A stretch of 64,000 nt of DNA. It comes from Leuctra nigra. Lineage: Eukaryota; Arthropoda; Insecta; Plecoptera; Leuctridae. Below are positions 47,640 to 60,400 of this stretch, in pieces. The stretch spans positions 29,438,964 to 29,502,963 of the forward strand of contig OW203761.1 in NCBI GenBank assembly GCA_934045905.1. The letters are read 5' to 3'. The notes beneath the pieces were generated by a model that worked only from the letters and a program-made list of their open reading frames with translations, was not told the origin of the DNA and made no database searches. A program made the position numbers and the translations under genes. Position 1 is the first letter of the stretch; the number at the start of each line of letters is the position of its first letter.

Positions 47640-48300
47640 TCCGACTCCTGTATCCATCAGCCGCTCGCCGTGACGTCTGCATGGTGGGGGTAGTGGGCGG
47701 AGTCAACTCTCGACTCCGCCCTGCGTGACGTCACCATGAAACCCATGAGGTTACTCGTGCCGTGGCATCAGGTCGCGATGGTTCACTGGTGTAGTCGCGT
47801 CCGTGTTATCACATCGCCGTCGCAGTGACGAGAAGTTGACAGGAGCCTGCGTGTGAGTGTGCAAGAGAGAGAGAGGTGGAGAGTAAGAGAGAGAGGGACG
47901 TCTTTGGTCCACGGAGTGGTTGGTGATTGCGCCGACCTGTCTCTTCGGAACATTTTCGTGTAGCAGTGCACCAAGTCAGAGCAAAAACGAGCGTGAGCGG
48001 GAGTGGATTGTCAAGCCAGTCAGTCATTGTCTTTGCTGACTGACTTCTACATTTGACAATTTCTTCCCGGATCGTGTTGAAGACGTTGAAAGAGAAGTGC
48101 GTCTAGCTGATTACTATTTGTTGTTGTGTTGTTGTTTTTCTTTGCGCGGCGAGTGCTGATGTTGCTGTTTGTTTATGCTTACAGGTGCAGTGACGTGATC
48201 GTCTGGATATGCTATCAGTGACCATGCTTCGAGCCACATGCTTCTGCTGGAAGATACCAAGAGCAAGTTGTGACAATGCGAGTGTCGTGTAGTGTTTTAT
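47640..48300 (+). promoter_or_regulatory. GC-rich promoter and 5' leader region upstream of the RRKQ exon
   Basis: The block changes sharply from AT-rich to balanced or GC-rich. It contains a perfect 10-bp inverted repeat GGGCGGAGTC/GACTCCGCCC (47695-47704 and 47712-47721), a full cyclic-AMP-type element TGACGTCA (47726-47733), a second TGACGTC at 47671, and a purine GAGA tract (47864-47897). GAGA tracts near starts of developmental genes bind GAGA factor/CLAMP in Drosophila. A donor-like GA|GTAAGA (47883) and an acceptor-like GTTTATGCTTACAG (to 48184) suggest an untranslated intron. No start site can be fixed. Confidence 0.55.
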
Positions 48301-48426
48301 CAAATCAGAAATCAGTTATTCTTATAAATACAACGAGAAGTACTTGACTGTGATTGTTATTTTTCTCGAACGTATTTTCGTCAACTTTACCTCGTCAAGA
48401 GGGGAAGAAAAACGTCTCGCCTAGCC

Positions 48427-48466
48427 ATGACTCGCAGGAAACAGAATTGTCCGAAGCGAATGAAAT
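48427..48466 (+). CDS. Candidate first coding exon of a RRKQxxP-type developmental zinc-finger regulator
   Basis: ATG ACT CGC AGG AAA CAG ... encodes MTRRKQNCPKRMK plus one base (T) before a consensus donor GTAAGT. RRKQxxP at the very N-terminus is the short motif that recruits the NuRD complex (through RBBP4/7) in SALL, FOG/ZFPM, BCL11, TSHZ and ZEB proteins. A following exon beginning GG would continue KRMKW. The exon sits downstream of a promoter-like block on the same strand, with G at -3 of the ATG. Only 13 codons are visible; the rest must lie beyond 64 kb, implying a first intron longer than 15.5 kb, normal for such genes. Teashirt/tiptop-like and SALL-like are the leading guesses. The call rests on the motif, donor and context. 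Confidence 0.55.
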
Positions 48467-51400
48467 GTAAGTAATCTGACAAAATTCCATAATCTTTCGA
48501 CAAGTGTCTTTTGTGAGATGTCCGGTGTTCGAAATGTGGAAGTGAATTTTCCCCATCGGTTCGTTCTAGTTTGAGGACTAAAGTTTCGATTTTTCCGTCT
48601 CTAGCATGTACCGAGTGTGTTTTTGTTTTGCTTGTTTTTCCTCTCTCTCAACCGGGTCGACGTTGAGTGACATCTGAGTGACAGCTTGGCGTGGAGGAGA
48701 AAAGTTTCCAACAGTTCGTCGTGCTGTTGTCTCCTTGTTTTCAATGCTTTTTCGACACAAAAAGACAGACGATTCCAATTCTTTGAGACATTTTTCTTTC
48801 GAAGGGGGATCTCGTAGCTACTAGTTTCTCGCGTGATTGTGTCGCCGGCGCCAGGATTTCACCTGTTTGAAGCTGGGTTTCGCGGGAAGTGGGAATGGAA
48901 TCACATGGCCGCGGCGGTGGAGAGGGTAGACGGCGAGCGACGGTGAATGGGAGGTTGCTTCATGGCGCAGGTCGCCGATCAGACAAGCGTGTGCGTGTGT
49001 ACGTCGGGACCAGACACACGTGAAAACAAACGCGCGTAGCAAAACATCAGTTTCGCGGGGAAATGTATTCGAAATGTCGGGAGACCAGAATGTTACTGCT
49101 TTACGGAGATTGTCGGATCATGTCGGTAGACGAAAATTTGTTTTGAAATAACTTAGTTGTCATAGTCGAGAAGTCGTTAAAAAGTCGTTATTTTTTTATT
49201 TTAGACTCAATTATTTTGAGTTCTCTTGTTCGAATGACCATATTTTAGTGGGTCTTAATTTAAAAACGTAATTTCAAAACCAATAAAAATATATGAAAGA
49301 CGATGATTTCATAGTTGGGGTGATTCGTAAAATCACGATGTTGATTATTTTTGTCGTGTAAAAATGTTTACTCACGTCACATGTATGACCTATTACAGTT
49401 CTACCCCATTCTTTATGTACAACAATCTGAGTAAAAACACCTTCTCAACAGAGAATACAGTCCTCTATGACACTACTTTGCGCTCGCCGACTAAGAAAAA
49501 AAATAGCTGAACTTCGAGCCACAAAATCCATTAGCCTGGCAAACCAAAAACCAAGGGTCCTTCGTCTATTTACCGTCATATACAAACAAAAACATTCCAT
49601 CATCAAGGTGGATATTCTATAGAAAATGTTCGAAAAGTCATTTGCTTTCTCATGGTCGCTGGAACCATCTGCCTGCCATGGTTGTTTCTATGGGTTGATA
49701 TCTATCAATCACTCGCTCCGAGTCTTGTGTCAGTCCATCAGGTGTCACAAGTCACGACATGTCTTTGTGTGCACGCAAGCCATCCATCTCGAGCTGTCCC
49801 ACTCCCGGACCCAGGGGCCCCGGCCGTCTGACCCACGGGCCCCGCTCGCATCGGCACGAAACAATACCTGCATTCGGGGATTCATTTACACGCCTAAACT
49901 AAGTGTCATTATAGGTACCTACCTAATTCTTAATGTTTTCACGATGTGATAAATGATTGTTTTGTAAAATAAAATAGGCTTGCTGTGAATTTGATGACAG
50001 TGTGCCCATTAATCATCTCTTTAGGTTCGCTTACCTTTCTTATTTTGCACAATATTCGATTTTGGCACTTCTTTCATGTTGGGGCAGGCCCGGGAGTTGA
50101 GATATTCTTCTACAAGCTCAGGGAAGGAAAACCATTTGAGTTGAAAACCATCAAATCGTTGAAATAAATCGCCACAAAACATGGAAATTGAGAAGAAAGG
50201 ACATGAGAGTGCATCTGACAAACAAGTGTTTCCTTGACACGATGCAGTGGGTGATTAGAAATAAGTACACACACTTTCATATACCTGCTTCAGTCATCAT
50301 AACTATAATTATGATACCTAGCAGCTGCTCGCGCCGTTATTTCACTGGAATATATTATTTGATCACCCCTCTCCATAATACTCCACTACTTGGCGTTGGA
50401 GACACAACCTCTAATCGCCAATAATAATATTGATGAAGAACTGTGACTGAACCTGCATATTAGAGTTTTTCTGTTCTCTTTATTACCTATCATTATTGCT
50501 ATGAAGAAAATATTTCATTGGACTAAAACAATCATATTTTAGGACTCTTTGCAGGTGATACAAATATAAAAGAATTCGGGTAGAGCAAATTAAATTGTAT
50601 ATTGTTGTACATTCTCTTTTGTTGACATTTGGGTGGTAATGTAATTAGTTAGAGTCTAATTTTTTGTCTGCGTAGTAATTAGTAAAATATCAATAATAAT
50701 GAACATTCACCTGAAATATAGTCTCTGTCTCCATCGAGCTCCAGAACCAAGCTAGAATGTGTTATCTGCTAGCTGATCCCTCGCGAATGTGTCAACTGTA
50801 CCACTCAGCGGGGGTGGAGGTAAACTCCTGGCACTGCCTGTACATGGAACTCTATATTCCTTGAGCTGCCGCCTGCCTGTCCATCCATCCGTCAGTCACA
50901 CACTTGCTTGCTTGGATCGATCAGTCTCCACGAAGCAGCGGGTCAAAGGATGCTGGAGCCGTGGACCCGGGCACAGAACAAATCTCCACCCAGTCTCCTG
51001 TCATTGCCATCATAGCTCTCTTGTCACTCGCGGGGTGGCTCAACCCCCACCCCCGCCCTCGACTTCATCCCCTCGCCCGAAAACCCACCGTTCTTTACTT
51101 CTCTTTTTCGTTCGTTAATTATAATTAATTTTCTTTTATATGAAGACGGCGGTGAGCTCGTGGCTGCTGTAATTAGGCATTATTTAGGCCGGGAGTTCTA
51201 AGGTCACTTGATTCGGTGCTATATCTGCTGGGTAGGAACCAGCGCACTTTTGCTGCGATCGAACAGATGAATCACAACATTACCTGCAGAGAATAACATT
51301 TGTAAATAACATTCTGAAGCCCTCGAGTACACTTGGCACAACTAAAATTGATCGCTCAACAAATCTGATTGTCTGAAAATGTTAGATGGCATCATCAGAA

Positions 51401-54400
51401 TCAGTTCAAGCGATCTCCCTGTGTCACTCTAGTAAGTGACCTCACATTTCAATGATAATAACAAGCAGGAACATGACCAGCAGACACTCAAATTTGTTCA
51501 CCGATCAATTTTATTTGTGCCAAGTGTAGGTACCCTAAAATCTACAAATTCTAAATATCATAATAAAAAACTTATTTACTTTTATAACTGCTTGATATCT
51601 CGATTATCATAACTGATTGTTTTAATATTGATTAATGAAAATATAATTATTACAAATCGTCATATAATACGTGGGCTGTTTTGATGACATTTAATCATCA
51701 TTGGCTCTCTTATCAGTAGGTACCTCAGATCGTTGTTTATCTTTTAATTAGAAATCATGCTCACGTTTACCGAAATTGTTGTCAATTCAATTGATTATTT
51801 TTGATAACCTTTGAAATGTCATAAAAGTTAAAACTATTATGAAACGAATCAAAGGCGTAACTCCTTCCACTTAAATGATTCATAATCTATAAATAATTAT
51901 TTCAATTGGCAGTGTAAACATTTTGATGACTTGATTGATGGGTTTGGCAGACAATTAATGATGTCAAGTTGTTAATGAAAATTCCGTAATGCAACAGTGT
52001 GCTACAATTGAACAAGTGTTTGTCAGAAGTTGCGTAGGTGTTGGTGACAGGCCGGCAATGAAAGAATCCGCGCGGTGACATCACAGAGCTCGCTGTCTGA
52101 TCAATCAGCAGTCATAGGCAGGGGGGGGGGGTGATAGGCACACATCCATCAGCGGAGTATCGGCTCTATAGAGAATCACTCACAAAATGTCAACATTGCG
52201 CGCACACAAGTGCCGCCAGCCCGAGGCAAGTGGGGGAGAATAATTAAACTATTTTAAACTCTTGATAATTCGAGTCCATAAAACAATCAGTTCTGACTTC
52301 TCAGAAATAATTGATAGCTTCATTTCTTCCAACACGCTGATAATAAATAGGAACATTTTTGCTACATTCTAGGTACATACTTTTTTATGAAATCATTCAA
52401 TTTTAGTTCCTAATGGAGAAATATTATTCTAGGATAAAAACTTGAATGAAAATGCCTCTGCTTCCGAATCCGAAGTGTCTGAAAGGAGCGTTTATTTTGT
52501 AAAAATGTTTCTGGATCACATTCCGTGCGTCAGGTAGAGTTTTGAGTTTTAATGGTGGCAATAAGCGCTGGTTCTCTTCTCGGCACGTTTTCAAAAGGAC
52601 TTTATTGCGATACCTTTTCTCCATAGAAGTGTCGCTGCCTTTGTGTCTTGTGGCTATTTCCAGTATTTTAACTTGTTTTTAGTCTAGTTACCCGTACTTC
52701 GTTACCTAAGTACCATAAACAACATAATGCCTGAAGAGCTTGCTTCAGCCACTTCAAAGAAAACCGCACCATTTCAAAGTGTTTCAGCACGAAAGTGTCA
52801 TCTTCCCCTTCTGTGAGGGGGTGGGAGGGGGGTGGGGCCAAACCACAATAACCATCGAGCGCCGAGTTTCGGGCGCGGATTTTACGTCCATGCGGTAGGA
52901 CGGAAAACAAGAAGACACTCTTCATAGACGAGAGCTCGCTAAGCCACTCAAAGATCAGCCGGAGCTGTCGCAGGATAGCTGGATGATGGAAACCATTGGG
53001 GGGTGGAACGCGAGGGGGGGAGATGGTGAAGCGAAGCGAGATTCGGGTTTCTAATTTATGACGACGTGATGAACAGACGTCATAAAGCACGTCTCTCTCC
53101 CTCTTTTTGGCGTCGTCTCCCAGTTAGTTGCCTTGCTTCGGTCGTATATCGTCGCTGAGCACCGCGGCGTTATCGGCGGAGACCATGATTTGTGGTCTTT
53201 GTCAGTCGCAGCCATCAGGCTATGTCTTCCTCTCTCACTCTTCAACCCTCTCTACCTCTTGAAACCTCTCAAAATGCGTGGCCATCATCAAGGAGTGATG
53301 TGCAATATGTATGCTATCTATACACAACGTTGACTGATATTTCTTGATGGCTTTTTAGGGGTGAAAACTATTAAATAACACTGCAACCATGGATCATCCG
53401 GAAAGCTTCTAGCTCGGTAATGCATTACGAATATATGTCCAGTTATCAGTAAATTCACGTATAATACTTAAACCTAATCTACCTTCCAGCCATCCTCTTC
53501 CCTCTTGATTTATCGTCAACCTCCTCTACCTTTTGCCGCCTCGAAACCTCTCCACAAACATATTGACCATCAGTTCGGGTATTTAGTTCGTTACTAACGA
53601 GGCAATATGCTTTATAGTTGATGCCATTACGTCAGTGGTAATGGCATAGTTTCTGGAGCGAACCATTATGCATCTTCTACCGCCCGCGTCGGTGCTCTTT
53701 TCTTGATGGCCCCATGGCACTTCGTCCCAAGGTCTCTCGCATCACCTATCCATCATTCCTCTTGCGCTCCAGTCAGGCTTATTACATCCGAGGCCACTTT
53801 ATTCGACGTGAGCAGACATCTGTCCTTCCACATGTCATGCCAGCGCTTGGCTACATATCACCGAGCTGGCGTCACTGTCACACTGCCATTATACTTAGCC
53901 AGATACTCGGCAGAGAATTATTACGGTCAGAATCTTTTAGTTTTTCAAGAAAGGGATCTGGGTGATGTGGCTGGGTTTTGATGGACTTTTTACGACGGTA
54001 TCTTGTCACTTTGAGTCGGATTCGTATTCGTGAGTGGCGAAGCGAGCGTTGCCATTGAACTTCTTAGAAACTCGCGACATTTTTACTTGCCATTCGACGT
54101 AACAGATCAAGCATAAACATAGTCTAGACTCTAGACTGACTACGGTATGCAGAATTCCAATGAAGTAATTATTTCAAAAATGGTAATTGTTCAGTTTTCT
54201 ACCGTGAAAAATATTGAATGATCTTATTTTAGTCTAAGTTTGTTTCTCAGATTCGGTTACGTTCGTGTAACTATAGTTATAATATCTAATCACCTATACG
54301 TGGTTTTAGCTCATGAAGACGTTTCCCTCAAGTTTTTCTCGGACATAGCAATTGCGACGATCTCCGCAAGATTTTTTAGCGCAGCAAACTCGCATACCAC

Positions 54401-57400
54401 GTTCTTATTTTTATACAAACTCCGTGCTCTATAATCGATTTGTAGACTTATAATATGACTACGCCTGTATTTGAGTTGTACCTTCACTATAATTTGCATG
54501 ATTGATGGCATATTTCACAATGATTGGTGCTGTCAGACGTCTACTGCCGTCGCTGTTGCTAACCAAGCCAACGATAATTGTAAATAAACACATGGTTTTG
54601 TTCCATTCCATGCTGCCGATGATTTTTATTAATACGAGAAACATCCATTTTTATCATCCGAAGGTGTATGCCCGCAATCAGACATGTTTGAAGAGAAGGG
54701 TGGGAGAAGGTACATCTTGTTCGTATAGCGTGCGGCCTCTGACAACCTTTCCCTGAACTAAAGCCAAACTTAAACTTCATTCAACAGGCCTTTTCTTGTG
54801 AGCCATCCCCCTTTTTCCTCCGAGCTCGTGTTCTTTTTTTATATACTCGAGCAGACTACGCTCCTTCCGCGTTGTCGAGAGAGTATCGGATGGTGTCAGA
54901 AGGGAGGGTGGGAGGGGGTGAGAAGGAGGGGGAGGGAGATTTCTACTTCATTCATAAGGAGGCGTAGGCTTTTATTATGTTCGACTCGCACACATACATA
55001 CACACGCTGGACGGTTCTTCCTGTCATTGCCAACACTTTGGCCCAGCGGAAAACACGAAGCAAAGTGTAATAAAAGTTTTTATGTTCGAGATACAATTCT
55101 AAGAAAAGTGTGATCAATTTTGGTCGGCTGAGCGGCGATTTATTCAGTTTTTAGTGCGCACAGCTGGCAAACATGAAGTGCATGGTGAATACGTGTAGAT
55201 AAGCCAGTGAGCATTGTTCACAAAGTAATTTCAATTGCTATCTTTGCAACTACTCCTTGCTTGTATCATGAAAATCACAACAAACCACGCTCAGGACAGT
55301 CTGTTTAACTCGAACACGGTACTTCTGACAAGATCTCATTCTCTTGTCAGCCGTTTTGATTCCCCCTCCTTGCAATTACATTCGAGTCGTCTACTTCAAA
55401 CTATTATTATTGATTGCGTTGCCTGTATGGGTTTACCAATAACTAAACAAACTTGAGATCGTTGTTAAATAATCCACAGTACGATCAGCACAAAGAAGCC
55501 AACTGCAAGAATCTTGTGGCGAGGAGGAAAATCACTGAAATTACGAAGCTCAATTATTTTTATAGTCCATAATACTAGTCTCGGCGGAGGACGTGGTCAG
55601 CCGGTAGACTTGGAGTCACACCCACTCGCATAATGTTCCGAGCACCCTAGACATGGACGCGCGGGAGTGATCGGGTAATTTTGAGACCAACGTCACCGCC
55701 ATGTTTTATTACCCCCTCGAGCTGGAGGATGTCGTGAATTAGGATGACGGTCTCGAGAGAAAAATCGGTTTTGGTCCAAAGATGGTTCCATAATCTATTA
55801 TGTATTTTTAACTTTTGTACAATTTAGACAAGATTTTGCTGAAAGAAGAAAAGAAAATAGTGCTTCTCACTGCATGCAACAATTTTCACAAGTCATAGAT
55901 ATTGATCAACATAGTTTGTGACTAGAGGGAAAGTTTTGAATCTTATCCAAAGATGAATTGATACATTGTAAGTTGACAAATTACTGTAAACAATATTTAC
56001 TTTTGTTAAGAAATGAAGTACTTAGTTTGTACAGCGCTTTGTGAAGGTAGTAAGTGGCAGAGAATTATGTTTAGTTATGGGTTTTACTTGTTCATAATTC
56101 GGAACTGAATTGTGTTCGTGCGTTGCAGAGTGATCGGTATTGTTGAATCGTTCTATTGATATGGAAATCATGTAGGTATTATACCGATCTAGAAAGTTCA
56201 GCATTTGGTTTGAGAAGGTTTTAGCAGAGTAAATACGATACCCCGTCCCGTCCTTTCTCGCAGATCAGTTTGGAAATGAAGAGTTGTACAATACGTTGTG
56301 CGATTAAAATAACATTATTAATAAATATCTTATAAACCGTCCTATAGTGGCTTTTCCTTTCTAGAGTTGCCATTGACTACTTTTTAAACAATTAAATAAT
56401 TATGCCAAAGTTTAGTTGAATATTTGGATTATTCATCCCTTTTGATATGATTAACAAATACATTGGCTCTATGATGACAGAATCTTTTCAACATTTTGTA
56501 TTCAGATTGTGAACAATAAAGTGCAATGAAAAACATTGTTGGATGAGCAGCTATAAGCTTCTGAGAACTTCCATACAATGATAAACATTTATAAAAAAAA
56601 TATTGACTAACTTTGACAAACTCATCTGAACCCACTAATAAATGTATATAAATTTAAAAAATAACACTTCACTAAACATCGCCACTAAAGGCGTACTTAG
56701 CTTCTTATCCTCTCGCAGTATAATTCTTGCAGCATCACTTCGGCGCTCATAAAAGATGTGAATGCACATAAAACTTTATCATCGGTGAGGAATGACAGCA
56801 AATGTTGTGCCTAGATTTTGTCTAACAATGCAATTATATATAACATCTGAGATTGATTTATTGTGGTAAATACTGACATTTGAACATTGAACGTGGATCA
56901 TAGAGATGAGTGACGGGGAAAATATGCCGTCAGCAAACACTTGTGTACACTTCACAATATATTCCTCACTCACAGTCACTGGGAATCACGGGTTAGAGAT
57001 GTGTTGTAAATTGTGCGCACGCGGTGTCTTCTCAAGTGTTATTAATCAGTGTTTGAGTCATGATGCAAGCTTAGAGACACAATTCTTAACAAAACTGGGA
57101 GGTAGTGTGTAACATGAGAAAGGGACATGGAATTGCCACAAATTTTTTCAATTTCTTGGTTTATTTCATACGTTTTACTTATGGTGATACGTTGTTATCA
57201 AAGTTCATTATAGCAAAATGCACTGTTCAGATTTACTACTGGACTCTGACAACTGTAAACATTTAATGTATTCGATTATTTAAACGCGCCATAAAAATTC
57301 TGGTTTACAAGTAACTGTAACGATAGTACATTCAAAAATTAAGTGACTGCAACCAAATATGAAGAGATTATAGTGAGATTATTGATTGAATATTCAATCC

Positions 57401-60400
57401 TTTGAATATTTAGATTGTGCGCCACTGGAATTTGAATAAACACTCTCAACCACCTCGTGTAAAGTGGCAACACCTAATATTGTGTTATTGTTTGAACTTG
57501 GTCGATGTTACAGACATTTTATCCTTGTCTTTTTGATTGAATTATGGCAATTGCTTATGATCTTATGAATTACTACACACCGCCGATCTAACAATATGTC
57601 ATCCGCATGACATCGTCGAGATTTATCATTAAAACTGTTAAATATAGGCTGTGTCATGTCATTAGATGATTTCAATTGTTTCTTCAAAATAACAGAGATT
57701 ATAAATTATGATGAGTTTTATAATTAGAAACTGAAGGAAGATGTAAAGAATATTTATTTTCCTGATTGTAATGGCCTTCAATTGGAGAATAGTTTTGATA
57801 TGCAAAATAATTAAACTATGACCAGTTTACTGCTGTTATTTAGGTCCAAAGAGCGTTGTTTTTTGGTGGAACATTTGTGCTTGAAATGTTTGTTTGTCGA
57901 AATCCTGATTGCATCTTCGAGAGATATTTATGAAAATGAATTGTGCAGAATGTACGTGATAGTAATTTACAAAGAGAAGTTTAATTTAGATGATACGAAT
58001 CAACTGCTTCACAGCAAATCATTGTCCATGTCACTTATAAATAGAGAAGGATAAGTTTACTTATTTCACATCCCACCAGCTTCAAATATATTTGAATGAT
58101 CTAGCGTTTATTTTATTTTTCAGCTCGTCAATTGCATGTGCCATTATTATCTCAAAAGCTCTACGCCCACCAATAATATTATTTGAATTAAATAAATATT
58201 TGATATAATTTTCGATAATATTTGAATTTGATTGAACAAGTGTCATTAAATTAATAAAGTAATTACACACTCAAGCTTGTGTTTGAAAGCTGTCGAAATG
58301 TTGTCGAAAAGCGAATTGAAGTCTGTGCTATTGGTAACATTTTTAAGAATGAAAAATACCTACTATTACTATGTATATTTCTTGACATTTTACTTTTCGA
58401 AGTAAAAATAACGTCGTTCTTTCTAGTAAAACGAATTCCAAATTTGGTCTTGCAAACTGTTAAACGTTTAGTAAAATTATGAAGAAATTAAGATGAAAAA
58501 GGCAAGTTACGCATGAAATTCTATTCCAAACTCCCATGTGGCTGCATGAAACAGTCAAGTGAGTTGCCAAGCGAGTGAAAGACAACATCAACCAGTTAAT
58601 TGGCAGTTTTGTTTCGATCTTGAAGGATTGCCATTTCTCTTTTAACATCTCCACACACTACACACTCAACAATATATTCGTACAAACAACAAAACCAGTT
58701 TTACATCTTCTGTCGTCCATGTTCACTCGCTGGACCCGAAGTGACTGGACCAGAGCTGACACGTGAGTGATGCCTTGTCCAAAGTGTCCCCACATTAAGA
58801 ACTAAAAAGAGAGCTCTTATGGCTTTTACTTTGATCGGTATTTGAATAAAGACAACCAAGTCGAAAGATTGAAGTTTTTTTCGGGCGTGGTTCTTTGATT
58901 CGGATTAATTCTCATCCGTCAACTCTTTGATAGCACGTCGTAATCAAAGGATATTAGAATAATAAAAACACTTTTGATAAGTGTTACATCTCAGGGGCTC
59001 TCCAAGTGAGCGCAAATGGATCTTTCACATGATTCAGTAGCATCAATTACATCTGCATCAAGAGCTATCAATGACACAATAGGTTTTTAAGTATTTTTAT
59101 TATTATTATTATGACATCAACGATTAAACGTTCAGGAGCAACTTTTTATAGGTAAAGAAAAAATTGAATTATCTTTCTGATCTTCTGCAAGCGTTTATTA
59201 ATGCTCACTGATGATTCTCATGATGAATTCTCTTCGCCTGGGAAACGTTTAAATTCCTCATTTTATTGGTACATTTGTGTTCAGTCATCTTTTCTTAAAA
59301 ATAAATCTGACGAATACCAATTGTAGTTGTATTGTAACGACCTCTTCGCTGTATCTAGTATCTGTTGTGTAATCGTTTATTAGTCAAACTATCGACGTTT
59401 ATTGGTCGACGAGCGTATATGAAAGTTGTTGAGCAATTCCTGATTTAAGTATACTCCTCTCACAAGTTGATCATCCAAGATTACAATACAACCATTACTT
59501 TTTATTACAGAAAATACCTCGGATCCACCTCATCGACCACGATACTGAATCGAACAAACTGTCGAAAGCAAAAGAAGCCACGCGAAAATATATATAGGAA
59601 AGAAACTCTCGAACGTTATTAATTATAAAATAACGATCGTCTATCCTCGATTATCTCGATCACTATCATCCTCTATATACTCATTACTGCAAGTTCATGA
59701 AACGAATGTAATCTCATCTTCTAGATTTTCAGCCCCAATTAAGGGGGTAGAAATCACCTTCTACGATACCTCCTCAATCAACTCGTGATCAGGAACGTGA
59801 TGCAATAAGCTTGGACACAGTCACGTGGCTAATTAGATGAAGTTTTGACGAGCAAAAGTTATAGTTTGTGACGTCATGCGTGCTTCCGAAGTCCTGCAGT
59901 GTCGGGAGTTGTTATCTGGGAAAAGGGACGCGTGTCTTTAGAAGCATCGTTAGGAGACATTCTTATTGAGATGATTGGAGTTGGATGACACTTCTGAGAT
60001 AATTGTACTGATTCCAGAAGAAATTGGCTGGTGATAATGACTCTGTGAAGAAGGTACATGATTCTTCGAAGAAACTGATGATTGATCATATGAATTTATT
60101 TTTCGACTATTATTATTATTTCGATAATTTTTTGGGGAAATACTGGACTTTATCATCTTAGGTATGATTGATAAATTACCAACTTCCTAATACTGCTTTA
60201 AACCAAAATTAAAACCATTTCCAGCTTCGTCCCTGAATTTTATTACGACGTCGAATTATGTTAGTCAAATGTATTTTTTTCCTTCAAAGCTGATGTAGTC
60301 ATTAATTTGCAATACATGGTCAGAAACTCAAAACGAAATTCCTCCAAGAACTCTTTTAATCGTTTGTGTATACAAATTTCCAACAACGTGTTCTATAAAT

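Noticed and set aside
49626..49949. 107-codon plus-strand ORF
   Set aside because: Composition-driven; no motif and no acceptor in the phase needed to follow the RRKQ exon.
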